From NCBI GenBank assembly GCA_001510575.1, contig LNGK01000008.1, positions 4,412,981 to 4,476,980 on the forward strand: 64,000 nt of DNA, written 5' to 3'. This document shows, in pieces, positions 24,399 through 38,000 of this stretch. Position numbers and translations under genes: made by a program. Under the pieces are notes generated by a model, which searched no databases, was not told where the DNA came from, and saw only the letters and a program-made list of their open reading frames with translations. Every line of letters begins with the position of its first letter. Positions within the stretch are counted from its first letter, which is position 1. The stretch is from Knoxdaviesia capensis (taxonomy: Eukaryota > Ascomycota > Sordariomycetes > Microascales > Gondwanamycetaceae).

Positions 24399-27300
24399 AG
24401 TGTTGGAGCTGGAGAAAGGATTTGAGATCTTCAAGGGCATGTCGTCCCAGTGCCTTTCTCGCAGGAGATTGACGAGATTGAAGCTTGAACAGTCGCAGGT
24501 GTGGGAGCCGTAGGATGGTCTGATCGAGTTTGAGTCGAAAAAAGGAGTCGAGATTCGAAGGGTACAGTGCAAAATTAGGCGATACTCGATACACTTCCGT
24601 TCAGGAGCCGGGATGATGAAGAGCAATAGGATAAAGAAGCTTGAAGAGGGACTGGAATCAGTCAAAATGGGGAGAAGAGTTTAATTAGAAAGACAGGAAA
24701 AAAAAAACTCGTGCCAACGGACACCAACACTAAGCAGTCATCAAGAGCAAGCCGTCTATGATAATCGAGACATGAAAAGGACAGGGAGGAATGACTTGAT
24801 CAGACGATGAATAACCGAAACACTCAAGCCAGCCTTGAAAGAGAACAATTAAGAACAGGTGAGACCAAAGCCAGACAAGAAACTAATGGTACACAAGACA
24901 CGCGGAAGGCGTGTTCTTGACAGTCTATGAAGTGCCTGTGATCTGATCTGGGAAGAGGACAGGAATGAGGGTGAAAAAAATAAAAATAAAGCAAAAACCA
25001 GACGAGAGGAAAGGGATGAGAGAGTCACGGGAGAAATGGGCGGAAGAATCGGAACCGCCAGATCCCTGATAGGGAACAGGGAACAGAAAAAAAAAAAAAA
25101 GAAAAAAAAAAGGGAGGGTGATGGGAGTGAAAAGAGAATTAAGGAAGAGGAGGAAAAAGGAAAGGGAAGAAAGAGGAAAAAATAGGAGCAAACAGGGAAA
25201 ATGTAAGAAGTGTCGGAGGAAAAGAAATTATGGCGACAAAAAATGTCGATAGCCAATTGGCTGAGATAATAGGTGAGAGCCCAAAAAATCCCATGCAGTG
25301 ATAAAAATGAATGGTGCCAGGCACTATGACGGCATTAGCTGAAGCGGAAATCACACCCCAGAGCGACTTTCGCCGTAAGTGTGCTTTTGGAGCCGTTCTC
25401 CGTTGATGCCGGTGATTCCACGAATTGCTCGTTGTCTGAGGTACAAGCAAACAGCACAGTCCCACAATGGATGGTGCAGAAGCGCTGCAACTGAGAATAC
25501 AGAACCGTTATCAGGACATCTAATAGGCCAACGATGGGTTGCAGCAATCTGTGAAGGGGACTTTAAGCGATGGAGTGACTGAAGGTCATGCGTTGGGTGG
25601 GTGATACTGTTATATTTAACGAACATGCCCGAGGCGGCCGAAGCTCTGCGTAATACTTTAAAATGGCTGGGTGATGCACACAGGATCAGGTACCAACAGA
25701 TACTTGCACTGAACGTCACGGTGTGGGAGCATGGATGACTGTAGTTGCAGTTTAGTGCTGCACGTTTTTGGTCTCGGGACTGCGAGGCGTGAGGTGGGAT
25801 GATGCAGTGAAAGAGAACAGAGAGACTGCTACCCTGTCCTGGACCTGATGATCAGAGGGAGGGGGGGGCCTCGATGCCACAGAACTGAAGAGCCAGGCCA
25901 ACAATATGATAGGCGATAGTGCTGTTGAGGGCATTGATAGGGGAGTCTTCAAGACAGGACACGGAATAGGGGAGGGACGCATCGTGGAGTCAAGCGTGGT
26001 CAAGGCGGTGAGAGTTCCAGAAGTGCTGGGGGAGGAAACGCGAAGAGGAATAGCTACTTACAGGAAAAAAGGAAGGCGGTGGATAGCAAAAAAGGAATGG
26101 AAGATGTGGAATCAAAGGTCCATGAAGCTTGAAAGAAAGAGACTCGAGAGATGAAGTTGGTGATCGATCAGAGAAGAATCTGAAAAGGGGGACAAGTCAC
26201 GCCTATCAGTTGGCATCTGGTGGCTGTTGTCTACAGGTGTCGCACAAAGAATGGGAGACACGGAGGAACTAAGCAGGAGCTGATTACTGGCACCTTCCCT
26301 GACTCGCATTTACGGAGGACTGAGCAATGAGCTGTGAAGAGTTGTATGTAAGAAAGTCCTCATCCAACCGGAGTCTCTTCCTCCTCTCAGCAACAAATAG
26401 TTTGGCCGTCCGTCTCTGGCCCGGAGACAACTGGAAAGCCGCCCGTCCCTTTTTCGTTATCTTTCACAGCAGCCTCAAAGAACTTGTCATCATTCAATCT
26501 CCGTCTCGTCAGGGGCAGATCGGATGACACTGATAGTGCGGTGCACTGTACGGGATCTGCGGACAAACACCCTCGTTTGCGCCTGGTTGCACAGTACGTC
26601 CGCGCGCATATCGGCACTGTGATTTCCCATGTCTCCGGCAATGCTGCTTTTTGGGTGCCTGATTTTGGATTTCAAGGCGGTAAACGGCTTAGCGCGCAGA
26701 TGCATGAGCGCCGTACCACCTGCACCAAAAAGCGCGCTGCAGGTACATGCTCACTCGTGCAGGCATATTGATCCACGCCTTAATGTGCCCATCTAGGAGC
26801 GGGCGATCGATCAGTAAGTAACCAATGTAAATACAATTTCCTTGCAAAAACGTTCCCTGCAATCCACGTTTAAGTTGACGGATTCTTCCAACCATCCGAG
26901 CGAGCTGAACGAGACCAGAGAAAAGGGGGAAGACTGCTTGCTTTCTTACTGGGGGGATAGAGGCGTTTCGCATGAATGAATTTTGCTGGATATGATATCA
27001 GGTTTCGCTGCTCGTCCCCCTTGACTGGACTCGGAATCTAACGTGAGGGAAACCTTGGGACTTGCTCTCCTATCTTCCACCTGCGAGGGATCGTGAGTGA
27101 GTGATTCATGGGGCTGTTCCAGAACCAACGAAGAGCCCGGGGGATTGAGGGACAAGTTTGCCTCCCGTAAGCACAACTCGATTTCCTCGTTCTGGTTGGA
27201 CCGATTTTCGTGTATCGGCCGTCCGCTTGGCTGGACAAGTGCTATGTGAGCTGTTATTCGTGAGACTCGGAGATATCAGGGAAATCCACCGTTGTACGAA

Positions 27301-28932
27301 CACCGGCAATCTCTGCAGTACCTAGACTTGTGTGGGTGCTCGCAGTCACACATAATGTAACTGTGGTGGTAGCTGATGGCAGCTGCATATGCATCTACCT
27401 AGGCAACGGGATAGTCATGATAAGCAGTCAAGCACATCACCAAGCCGCAGTCCGAATGGGTAGGGGTTCTGGGCCATCGCGCCCTTTCCAAGGCTCAATA
27501 TTGCCCGATCCTGGGCTTGGGTGGATAAGACAGCATCGGTTCCTGGATATGAAAGCTCCTACGGAGTAACCCGTACCTTTTGCGTGACAGGCCCATCGGG
27601 TCGATGTTACTGGACAGCGGACACCGGAATTGGTACTACTGTGCACCATGCTGGGCCCTGGAACACTAGGGGACCTGGTTGTCTGTTGGCTGTCTCAGAC
27701 GAGCAAGGTCTCACGTGTATGTAGAACAGAACCCCACATACTGGATTTGCACATCCTATCGCACGTCCTTGGTGAATCTCGAACGCGAAAAAGGACATGC
27801 CAACGCCGGGTATTATGGACACATAAAGTGATTACCATAATTGCGAGTGCAATATGGTTCTCCAATCGCGGCTGCCTTGGGTACCCCTTTATGTCCTTGC
27901 TCTGTTTGTCTTCCTCCGGCGGCCCCTCAAATCTAAGCGCACTTTCACCATGATTTTTTGCTTCTCCTCCGAGCCTCGGCAAGGCCCACAGCTGTAAGCT
28001 TTCAAGCCTTAAGGGCAATCGATCGCGTCCAGGCCAGCCTTGTTCTTGACTCCCCGTTTGGGGATCTCGCCTCACCTAGGCAGGTAAGGAAGCGAGGACA
28101 GATGCTTGTAAACGAACAATGACATGCTGTACAGTGTGTACAGGATTTACCCGACACGTGGGAGGAAAGCCAGGTTTCTTATTTACGAGCACGTATACGT
28201 ACAGTACGGCATGTACTGTACATATGTACGAACCAGACATCTTACGGTTGACTCTAAAGGGGAACGTGAAGGGGTCTAAGCCGCCTTAGCTCGTGATGTC
28301 CGTGATCGGGACCTCGGCGATTGGGCTTGCGGGTTCGCGTTTGTTCCCGCGACGTGTAAACCCTAACGACTCGTACACCGTTCAACGGCCAAAACGCCAG
28401 CCACACGGCAGCGCCGTCTACCTATTCATGTCCCGGATGGCAATATTTCCGTCCCGCATACGGCGAGCTCCCCGGCTTGACTCCGTCCACGGAAGGAGCT
28501 CGGAGCATGGAAGCTGCACTGATGGGAACACGATAACGATAAGAGGCTAGAATCGGCACAGAATATGTGTGAGCCGGTTAGCCGATTTGGAGTAATTGAT
28601 GCAGGCACTATCAGAACTCAGTACAAATTCCCACTGGACTGTGTTATGCTGCTTAACAGCTTCTGCCTTCCAACTTGAGAATTTCCAAACCCTAAACGTT
28701 CCTCATTCCCACGGCTATCAGTTTTTCTTACTTTTACCCCACGTACCACCTCCGTTTTTTTCGGTAGCCAAGTTTTTCTTTTCTTTTGGTCTTGCTCGTT
28801 CTTGAGCTTTCGGTTGAGAGTTTGTTTCGTTTCTTTGCTCACTGAAGTCCTGCTGTATAAAACGCGGCTCTTCCCCCCCCCCACCACCAACCACAGAAAC
28901 CTGGCAAACACCCCGAAGAAAAGAAAAACAAA
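24399..28932. other. Gene-poor interval of about 4.5 kb between divergent genes
   Basis: Divergent promoter region of lcb2 (-) and the acetoacetyl-CoA synthetase (+). A-rich tracts occur near 25090-25110. AACCCTAA motifs lie at 28359 and 28688. A palindrome of 8-base arms (GTACAGTA..TACTGTAC) is at 28199-28221. I see no convincing gene or RNA. Confidence 0.5.
28856..28862 (+). promoter_or_regulatory. TATA box of the acetoacetyl-CoA synthetase gene
   Basis: TATAAAA lies 70 bases upstream of the ATG at 28933, after a T/C-rich stretch and before a C-rich leader. The spacing suits a fungal TATA promoter with a short leader. Confidence 0.5.
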
Positions 28933-31142
28933 ATGGCTGACGCAGCTCCCGCCGCGAAGGGCGCCGTCCTCTGGAACCACCCGGCCCCGAAATCCACCGC
29001 AATGTGGCGCTTTCTTGAGACCGTTAACACCGAGCACAGTCTCTCCCTAGCAGACTACCCGGCCCTGTACCGGTGGTCCATAACGCACGTGGCCGACTTC
29101 TGGGCTGCCGTGTGGGCCTTCACGGGGATCCGCGCGTCCCGGCCCTACGACACTGTGCTGCCGCCACATGCGCCCATGTACCCGCGGTCCGACTTCTTCG
29201 CGGGTGCCCGCCTGAACTTCGCCGAGAACCTGCTGTTCCCCGCCCTCGCCGCGGGGTCCCCGACGCCCCTCCCGGCCGACACCGACACCGCCGTGATCAC
29301 CGTGACCGAGCTGCCCGACCACCCCCATGTTCATACAACCTGGGCCGAGCTGCGCGAAGCTGTCCGCAAGACTTCGGCCGCGCTCCGCGCCGACGGCGTC
29401 AAGCCGGGTGATGTGGTCGCGGGGTTCGTTTCGAACCACGTGCAGGGCCTCGTGGCTATGCTGGGCGCGGCGGCTGTTGGCGCCATGTGGACAGGCATCA
29501 GCCCGGATAACGGCGTCAGTGCGGTGCTGGACCGGCTGGCGCAGATCGGACCGGCGGTGTTGTTTGCGGACACGGCGGCGGTGTACAACGGCAAGAAGTG
29601 GCCGAATACCACTAAAACGGTGGAGATTGCGCAGGCGCTGAAAAGTGCTGGCCTGGCTAAGGTGATCATGATCAACCCGCTTGACAGTACAGAGGTGTCG
29701 TTATTGGAGTTCTCAGCGGCAGGCGTGGCTGCTGTCGAATATGAATCCTACCTGATGAGGTGAGTTCTCCCGAATCCATTGTCTCACGGTACTATGGTCT
29801 CGGGCACTAACACTACGTCTCACACGCACACAGCGCCCCCGACTCTCCCCTCGTCTTCGAACAACTGCCGCCCTCCCACCCACTCTACATCCTCTACTCA
29901 AGCGGCACGACCGGCCTCCCGAAAGCGATAGTGCACACGGCGCTCGGCACGCTCATCCAGCACAAAAAAGAGCATGTGCTGCACAGCTCGCTAACCCCCG
30001 CCTCCACCATGCTGTACTACACCACGACCTCCTGGATGATGTGGCACTGGAGCATCTCGGCGCTGGCCGTCGGCGCCAAGCTGGTGCTGTACACCGGCTC
30101 ACCGTTCCGCCCGCACGGCCACCTCTCCCTCCCGCACCTGCTGTCCGAGCTGCGCGTCACCCACTTCGGCACCTCGGCCGCGTACCTCACAGCACTGGAA
30201 TCGCACAATGTCTCCTTTGCCGCCACCGCAGCGCCAGACCTCCCGCCGATCGACCTGTCCGCGCTCGAAGCCGTCTACTCGACGGCCTCGCCGCTGCCGC
30301 CGTCAACCTTCCGCTACGTGTACTCGGCGTTTCCCGCCCACATCAACCTCGCGAGCATCACCGGCGGCACCGACATCATCTCGCTGTTCGGCGCGCCGTG
30401 CCCGCTGCTCCCCGTGCGCGAGGGCGAGATCCAGTGCGCCGGGCTCGGCATGGCCATCCGCGCCGTCGACTCGGTGTCGGGTGCCGCCGTGCCGGTGTCC
30501 GAGCCCGGCGATTTGGTGTGCGTTGAGCCGTTCCCGTGCCAGCCGCTCACATTCTTCGGTGATGGCGGCGACGCCAAGTACCGCAGCGCTTACTTCGAGC
30601 GCTTCGAGTCGCTGCCGGACGACCCCGAGCACACGCAGCCCGTGTGGCACCACGGCGACTTTGTGCGGATCCCCGATCCGGAGACCGGCAGCCTGGTCAT
30701 GCTGGGCAGGTCGGACGGCGTGCTCAAGCCGCAGGGCGTGCGGTTCGGGTCGGCCGAGATCTATAACCTGCTCACGCGGTTCTTCGCCGCTGAGATCGAG
30801 GATGCCGTGTGTGTTGGCCGGCGGCGCGCGACTGATTACGACGAGACCGTGTGCCTGTTCCTGGTGCTCATGCAACCTCCCGCGTCCTCCCCGCCTACCA
30901 CTCAGAAGGTGGACGACCTGGCAGCACGGATCGGCGGCGTTATCCGGCGCGAGCTGAGTCCCCGGCATGTTCCGGGTATTATTGACGTGTGTGGTCCGCC
31001 GGGTATCCCGCGGACGGGCAACGGAAAGAAAATCGAAGTTGCGGTCAAGCATATCATCTCGGGTTACGAGGTCAAGACCAATGCGAGCGTGGCGAATCCG
31101 GAGGCGCTGGACTGGTTCCGGGAGTGGGCAAAGACACATTGA
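28933..31142 (+). CDS. Acetoacetyl-CoA synthetase (28933..29759, 29834..31142)
   Basis: Two exons, joined over a 74-base intron (GTGAGT donor at 29760, CAG acceptor ending at 29833), encode 711 aa, the family's usual size. The enzyme activates acetoacetate with ATP and CoA to acetoacetyl-CoA in the cytosol (acetoacetate-CoA ligase). This salvages ketone bodies from leucine, phenylalanine and tyrosine breakdown. The AMP-forming motifs are present: YSSGTTGLPK at 297-306, the TWMM-like SWMMWHW segment, the acceptor-side core SITGGTDI, DGVLKPQGVRFG, and the C-terminal lysine in GNGKKIE at about 671-677. The N-terminal ACAS-type region (LYRWSITHVADFWAAVW) supports this over plain acetyl-CoA synthetase. 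The gene is GC-rich. It faces a zinc-cluster regulator with only 427 bases between stop codons. Confidence 0.93.
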
Positions 31143-31569
31143 ACCCCCCTCGCTTGAGGAGTGTGTATGAGGGCATCAGCATGTTGGCATTACATATAAA
31201 CAGTACAGGCACATTAACTTCTTCATCATTTCCAGAAACTCACACATGATAGCAAGACATTGAAATCTAAAGAGAATCGCCCACACTCCTAACTAACACC
31301 AAATCAACGCTATATAGAAGCACACAAAGACCTCAGTCCATTCCAACCCAAAAGATGCTCCATTACCACCAGCAACTCACCCACAAGATTGTTAAGCCCA
31401 CACGGAAGGAAAGCCAGACCTGACCTGGTATATAACAACAAAGCAGTAAATCATGACGAAAAATAGAAAGAAAAAAAGAAAGAAAAGAAGTCCAATACGA
31501 AAAGAAGATAGTAAAAAGGAAGAGCCATCCTCCAGGGGACCGACCACATGAACTTGGGTGAAACTGCAC
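31143..31569. other. Short convergent intergenic region
   Basis: Shared 3' region of two convergent genes. It is A-rich around 31440-31500 and contains no gene. Confidence 0.6.
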
Positions 31570-34500
31570 TCAGAACTGGTGTGTCTCAAACTGGGGATCC
31601 ATGGCCATGTACTCCAGCAGATCCATTCCGCCAACGTTGATACCTTCGGCAGTCATGCTGACATTGTTGTTCTCCATGTTCTGGAAGAATGCGGCTCCGG
31701 GAGGGAGATACCACATTGGGTCGCCCGAGATATTCCACTCGTCGTAGAATGACGATGGCTCCATGACATTCGCATGGTGGCTACTGCTGGTGTTATTGTT
31801 GGTGCTGGTGTCTGCCGGGGCCGGCGTCCCCGGATTGAATGCCGAGGCAGCCCCGGAGGGATACGGGTAGCTCCCGCTCATGTCGAAAGGAGTGGCGGAT
31901 ATGTTCGTCGGGGGTGAAGTTATATCTTCAATGGAGACGCATGAAACGTTAGATACATGATGCGAAGAATGCTGGAATGAGAGGATAGATCGACTTTTCT
32001 TACCTTGACCCTTACGGCTGTCGTGGGCCTTCGAGGTGTGAGCAGCCCATTCCATAACGGTATGCTGGCCATTAACCCCAGCCGACGATGCAGGAGGATG
32101 CAACGTCCCCGGATCAGAAGCATCTGCGGGCTGATCTGTGGGGAGCGGGCTCCGGCCACCAGGTCCGGCAGCGGCAGCAGACGCGTTTTGCTGGACGGCC
32201 TGGATGAAGCGGTTTCGCAGACGGCTCGTCAGCGATTCCAGCAGGTCGGCGAACCGAATACCCAGGTGAACGTCGTCCACCACGCAGTTCCGCAGCGCAC
32301 GCACGGTCTTGTCCATCAGATCGATGCTGGTGCGCACATCCGACCGCGGGGCACCCAGCGCAAAGGTCTTGAGCAGGAACATAGCCCCGCTGATGATGCG
32401 GAAATACGTTCGAACCGGTGCGTGCTTGAGGTATCCGCCGGGGAGCAGGCCGTCGACCACCGTGCGAAGAAGGTTGCGGCACCCATCGACAACCTCCTTG
32501 ATGTACTCCTGGTCACCCGTGATGAAGCCGCCGAGCTGGCCGAGCGACAGCTTTCCGTAGTAGTTCTGGGTCTGTGGCGAGAGTTGGGGGGCGGAGCCGG
32601 CAGTGCTGTGGCTCGCGTTGTTCCCGGCATTACTGGTACATCTTTCAACAACAGCTTGCAGCGACAGCGAGTTAATGTAGATTCGCACATACTCGTATTC
32701 GATGGTAAGGACGTGGCGGATGTACTGCGGGAGGCGGAAGCGACCAAAGGACTTCCACCACTCGTGAAGCATAGGCTGGAAATCTTTGAGAAGTGTGATA
32801 TATTGCTCATTCTGGATGATATCGGTGGTGTGTTTACGGGACCGAAAAAGACGTTCGTTTCCGATGTGCATGATATTGCTGACGCCGGCCCAGTAGTGGA
32901 TTATCTGGTCATCAAGCTCCAGGTCAGGAATATAGTTGAACGAAGTCGAGACCGAAGAGACATTGGTTCCGGGGGTGGTGCCCTCGTTGGCCGTGCGGGG
33001 ACGCCGGGATACGGCCGGGTCAGTCTGGCGCAGCACCTCGGGCACCATGTTCGTCCAACCAAGACGACCCGCGAGTTGAGTGACGTAGATTAGGAGAAGT
33101 CGACGAATCCGGTACGCCCGTTGGCGATAAGATTCGTCTTCGTACTCGGGCCTGGTTATGGCGCCATCACGGAGGAGTTCCTCCACGTTATCAAAAACTC
33201 CAAGTTCGTAGGCAAGGCCCATGGCGGTGCTGAGAAGCATCCAGCACATGCGATCGCTGCGCCAAGCAGGCTCGAGCCAGCTCTCAATGCGTTTACCGCC
33301 AACGGCACCGTTATTTCTTCGCGATTCGAAGTCCTCGGCCGACATCACATTCTCATAGCTGGGTAGCATCAGTTCGTCAATAGCTTCGGCGGGTGGAAAA
33401 TGCAGAGCTCGCGGGTGCCACTCGGTCAGGATCATCAAAGACTCGATTGTTCCAAGAGTTCGCAAGCTGCCTTTTCTCAAGCCTCGCCATGGGGCCGTGC
33501 TGCTGGTTTGGTTGTCGCCGCCCATCTCGTTAGTAGGGAACAAACGACCGCCAAAAGCCTCTTGACCCCAGAGACAGCGTTCAATCATGCCACGCAAGTA
33601 TGTCCACAGTTGTTCATGGATGGCGTTCGATCGGCATTTTCCTCCAGGCCCGGACAGGGTTTTATATCGGGAGGTAATAGTGAGAAGTGTGACAGTGAGA
33701 ATGGGCTCTTCGGTGAGCAGGGTGACATGGGAATTGGGGTTCTGGAAAGTCGGAGGGGAAATCGGTGTCAACGGGGACAGATATTCATAATAGCTGGAAA
33801 AGGAGCGAGGGAAGAAGCTCAGTTAGTTCATAGCATAAAAGAATATAATGGAGCGCATAACATCCAGTGTTGGAGTAGGAACACAAGGGTTGAAGAAAGG
33901 TAGACATACTAGTTGATATACTCGATTGCTTCCTTGGCTGTGAACCACCCGGCGCGGACAAAGCGGAAGCGGGACCACGCCTGGTGGGCTTGCAAGTATC
34001 CAGGGTCGGTGGCGGCAGCTTCGCCTTGAATATCGGGATCGATGGTGGGTTCGGGAGGCTTCACCGATTTGCGATCGTAGGAGTAATCGATTCGAGAGAT
34101 ACGGCGGGGCTGTCCGTTAGAGGCGGAGGCGGCGGCAGGCAGTGGGGTCGCGGAAGAGACTCGAGATCCGTCGATGTGAGAGGCGGACGGATTATCTGTG
34201 GCAGCCTTGTACAGCAGATCCAACGCATCGTGCGGTCCGTATACCCGGTCCTTCATGACTTCCTGGGCCTCCAGGTTCGACAGTTGGGCATTGGCATCGT
34301 CGCCACTGCTGGCGTCGGGAAGGTGGGACGAGCCGCGATCAGAGGTAGCCCGGTCGGATGCGGGACGACGAAGCGGCTGGGTGCGGCCATGCGAGCCGCC
34401 GGGAGTCAAGGGAACATCGCTATATACGTGGCGTTCATTCGTGGGTTGGGGTTCGTCGAAAACCGAGTGTGGGCGCTTGCGACCGTTGCGAACAATGTAG

Positions 34501-35015
34501 TCGTCAGGCTCGTCAAGATCCACTCCGTCGTCGGTCTTGCGCTTCCGGCGGGTAGCGCTGAAGAAGCATTCTTTGCTCTCACGACGACAACGCACGCATG
34601 GCGGCTCGTGGGGGTTATCTACACTGCCGAGATCGCACCGGACCTTGCGGCGGCGGCACGGAATACACGCCTGATAAACACGTTTGTGTTGGTTGGCGGC
34701 TGAGTTGGCGCCAGTGACAGACTGCGAATCAGAGACGTGCGACTGCTGATCGGCCGAAGTAGCGTATTGCGACTGTGGCGGCTGGGACGTGGCATGGCTG
34801 GGAAGGGACTGCTGATGTTGCGAACTGGAGCCGGATGAAGCGCCTCCAGTAGCCGACGATGTGTGCGGAGCACCAGAGTGCAGATGGGCCGAGCTCGGAG
34901 CGGGCGATACACTGACAGGAGAAGTGGCAGAGAGAATGGTGGCGGCAGCAATTGGGCTCATCTTAATGCCGGCCTGAGAATCAGTGCCTGCGGCAAGGTG
35001 GCCGTACTGGGCCAT
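31570..35015 (-). CDS. Zn2Cys6 transcription factor, Aro80-like (33910..35015, 32004..33793, 31570..31925)
   Basis: Three exons give 1083 aa. The binuclear zinc cluster has cysteines 117, 120, 127, 140, 143 and 150, spaced C-X2-C-X6-C-X12-C-X2-C-X6-C. The loop CDLGSVDNPHEPPC followed by RKRK is the version I associate with Aro80, activator of aromatic amino-acid catabolism in yeasts. The rest is a large regulatory domain (LLTITSRYKTLSGPG, LWTYLRGMIERCLWGQEAF, SWLEPAWRSDRMCWML) typical of the fungal-specific factor family, with a disordered tail. The N-terminal 110 residues are Ser/Gln-rich. Intron 1 (33794-33909) has a GTATGT donor and CAG acceptor. Intron 2 (31926-32003) is 78 bases, has GTAAGA, CTAAC and AAG signals, and contains no stop, so retention would add 26 residues. 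The Aro80 link rests on the zinc-cluster loop and is moderate. Confidence 0.85.
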
Positions 35016-38000
35016 GGCGGCCTCGCCCAGGAGGGAAAGCGGGGACAGCGGGGGAGGGAGGGAGGGAGCGATGATTAGATTAGAGATCGCGACCGAGAAA
35101 GATTTCTCGGTGACCGTGAGACCGAGGGCGTAGGACAGCGGCTACGGGGAAAATCAGACGCGATAGAGGACGTTTCTGGGCTGTTGTTTATGCGACGGCA
35201 ACAAATCTCCGGCCAGCGACGGTAAACCGCGGCGTCTTCGGGATGTTGGAGGCGCGGAAGGGGACACACACCAAAGACAATGGAAGAGACAAAATCAAGA
35301 TTTCAGATGGATTGTGAAGGTTAGGAGCGGGCAAGGGCGGATAGATAGCCAAAGCGGAGATAGGAAGAGATAGTGAGCGGTGAAGCCCCAGACCCGGGAT
35401 AAAGGCCGATGATTAGTGTCAATGCCGTCGCCTTCGATCAGGAAGGGTAAAAATGAATAAAATAGAATGAACCAGTAATTGATGGGTATCAGAATGTGCT
35501 GGTATTGGCTTGATCGGCCTGAGAATGGGGGGAAAGGCAGGGGAAAACGATAGAAAAAAGAAATCTCGGCTTGTGGCGGGCTTACGTAGTCGGAAAGCGG
35601 AGGTTATGAATGGGATAATTGAAGGAGACCGGAAAAGGGTTTGTGTAGAAGGAGAAAAAAAAGGATGGAGGATAGTAGCGGATATCGACGAAATAAATTC
35701 ACTAAGAAATATAAAAACGAGGCTTTAGATGCCGAATGGGGCTTGGGAAAATCGCCCCAGAGTTATCATGGGGTTGTTGAATGGATATTTTCTTGTAATT
35801 GTGTTATATTCAGTCGGGAGAAAACAGGAGAGGAAGAAAGGCAGAAAAAGGCGAGAAGAGAGGAGCAAGATAGGAAAAGCGAGAAATCACATAATACGAA
35901 AAGACACCAACTTTGCAGAGGCGCTGGAACGGCAAAACTGTAGTGCAAATTTTGCAGGCAAAGGAAAGGAAACTGGACCAGGTCCTTCCTTCCCACACTT
36001 CTTTTTCCCTTCGCACCTGCCTGCTTATCTTTGGCGTGCCTTTTTTTTTTTCGTCTTTTTTCGTCTTTTTTCTTCTTTTTTCTTTTTCTTTTTTTTTCTT
36101 TTTTTTTCTTCTGCCTTGTATGTTTCGCTGTGCCTTTCCTGCTTCGTCGTCAGCCAGTAACGGAGATCACCCCAATAGAGGAAAGGCCAGAATCCATCAC
36201 ATGGAGACATCCTTTCTTGACTCTTTACCAGCCACACTTCCAGCTTTTCCAAGCGAAGCAGACTTTTCGGTGCAGCTGTAAGTGGGGTCCCGTGCCTGCT
36301 GCCTTTGTATCAAAAACATCGGTGATCTGGACCCCTCGCTCGCCTACCCGTTTTACATCGTAGACTGAAGGCTCCAATCCAGGGCCATATATCGTCCGTG
36401 ACCTGTTCTAGATCAACTGGACTTTGCAGGTGTCTTGAACTTTGCCGCTCCTATAGTCATAACCAGGTCACATGAGCATTGTCGTGGGCTAGACTCAGCT
36501 CTTTTCGGTTGCGTTGGAAACCCAATTGAAGGACCAGCTCGGCCTTGTATCAATCGCAGCTTATTGTGTCTGTTACATACAGCGTAATACACTGAGTCTG
36601 AGATGTGTAAAGTCCATAGATCACAGGAGTACGACGAGGTAGTCTAGATGGGAAAGGCAGCGCCATGATTGGCCAGGTGGCCATGGGACATATTCGTCCG
36701 AGATCGCACCAAGGTAATCATATCTCAGTATCTTTCAGTTTTTTTCTCAGCCCCCCCCGCTTTCTCAAATTGCGCCCTCATTCACTCAATTACCATAGTT
36801 GAGAATTACAACTCGTTGGGTCTCTGGGATAAGATGTACCTGGCTGATGATGTATGTACATTATGTAGTTCGCTGTCGGCAAACGGGGAGGACTTCTGGT
36901 GCCTGGACTTGCTCCTGGCAGGACTTCCAACCCTTTCACCGCCGCAAGAAAAAACGAGGCTGGAACTTGCGACACCACTCATCCCGCGCAGTCTTGCAAA
37001 ATGCTCGCCGATTCCGGCCGCTGTGTCATACTGTACGAGTACAACTCTGTCGCAGCATTTGGCCCGTCAGCTTGCTGATATCCCCTCTCTTCAAAGTCTG
37101 GACACATATACGACAAATCCCCCGTTATCCCGGCCCGGATCCATTTGTAACCCCAGGTGGAAACGCGTTGATGTGCTTGGGTTCTCCACCATCGCCGAAT
37201 TGGGTAGGTCAAGTCAACCACCCTCGTCAACTCGCTGCCTCTTTGGAACGAGTGATATGCTCAAGGACGAGAATAGGATCACTATCCTTGACCTGCCACT
37301 GGGAACTCTTTCCAGGCCAAAATCTCTAGGGTTCCGTGGGAGAGAAATCAACCCTAAGCAATGTTTAACCCTAAGTGACTCCAAGATAACCCTATTGACC
37401 CCTCACATCACCAGCTACCGAAAGAGACATGAACTATCGCACGTCCATCTAGTAACAATCAGTGATTTTACTACGGTCATGTCAAGACGTTAGGTTCGCC
37501 TTGCTCTATATACCCCGCTCGCACAGACTTTAGTAGTGCCAATCATGTTCTTCCGCCTGATAGGGCTATCTATCTAACTACAGTCCAAATTCTGATCAAT
37601 CATCTCATATAGCCTTTTCAACTTCTCAGTTACACCACGGACACCATTTTCAGCGCGTTAAGGCTCACTCGCCCTTGTCATGTTGTCCATAACTACGCCC
37701 ATAGCGATATCCATCATCTGGATTAACAAATCCAAGAAACGTTAGGGCTGCCATGATTGTCAATCAACAGAACCGCGTGGGGTGACTCTCACTCAGATAT
37801 ACATCCCAGATAATTCGAGCAACAAACAATCTGGAGAATCCATTGTCGATATCCCCATACATGGTCTTGACACAAAATCGCCGGATATCTGGATCTGGAA
37901 AGATAATGATGGACCACGGACTACCGACTGGCTGTCTAACCCGAATATTCTCCCTGGCTGGTGGGTTGGAAATGTTCGAACTTTTACTTGTGACTGGCCT

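Noticed and set aside
36669..37493. 274-codon plus-strand frame in the gene desert
   Set aside because: It has no domain, no homologous motif, irregular composition and several telomere-like motifs inside it; better explained as chance.
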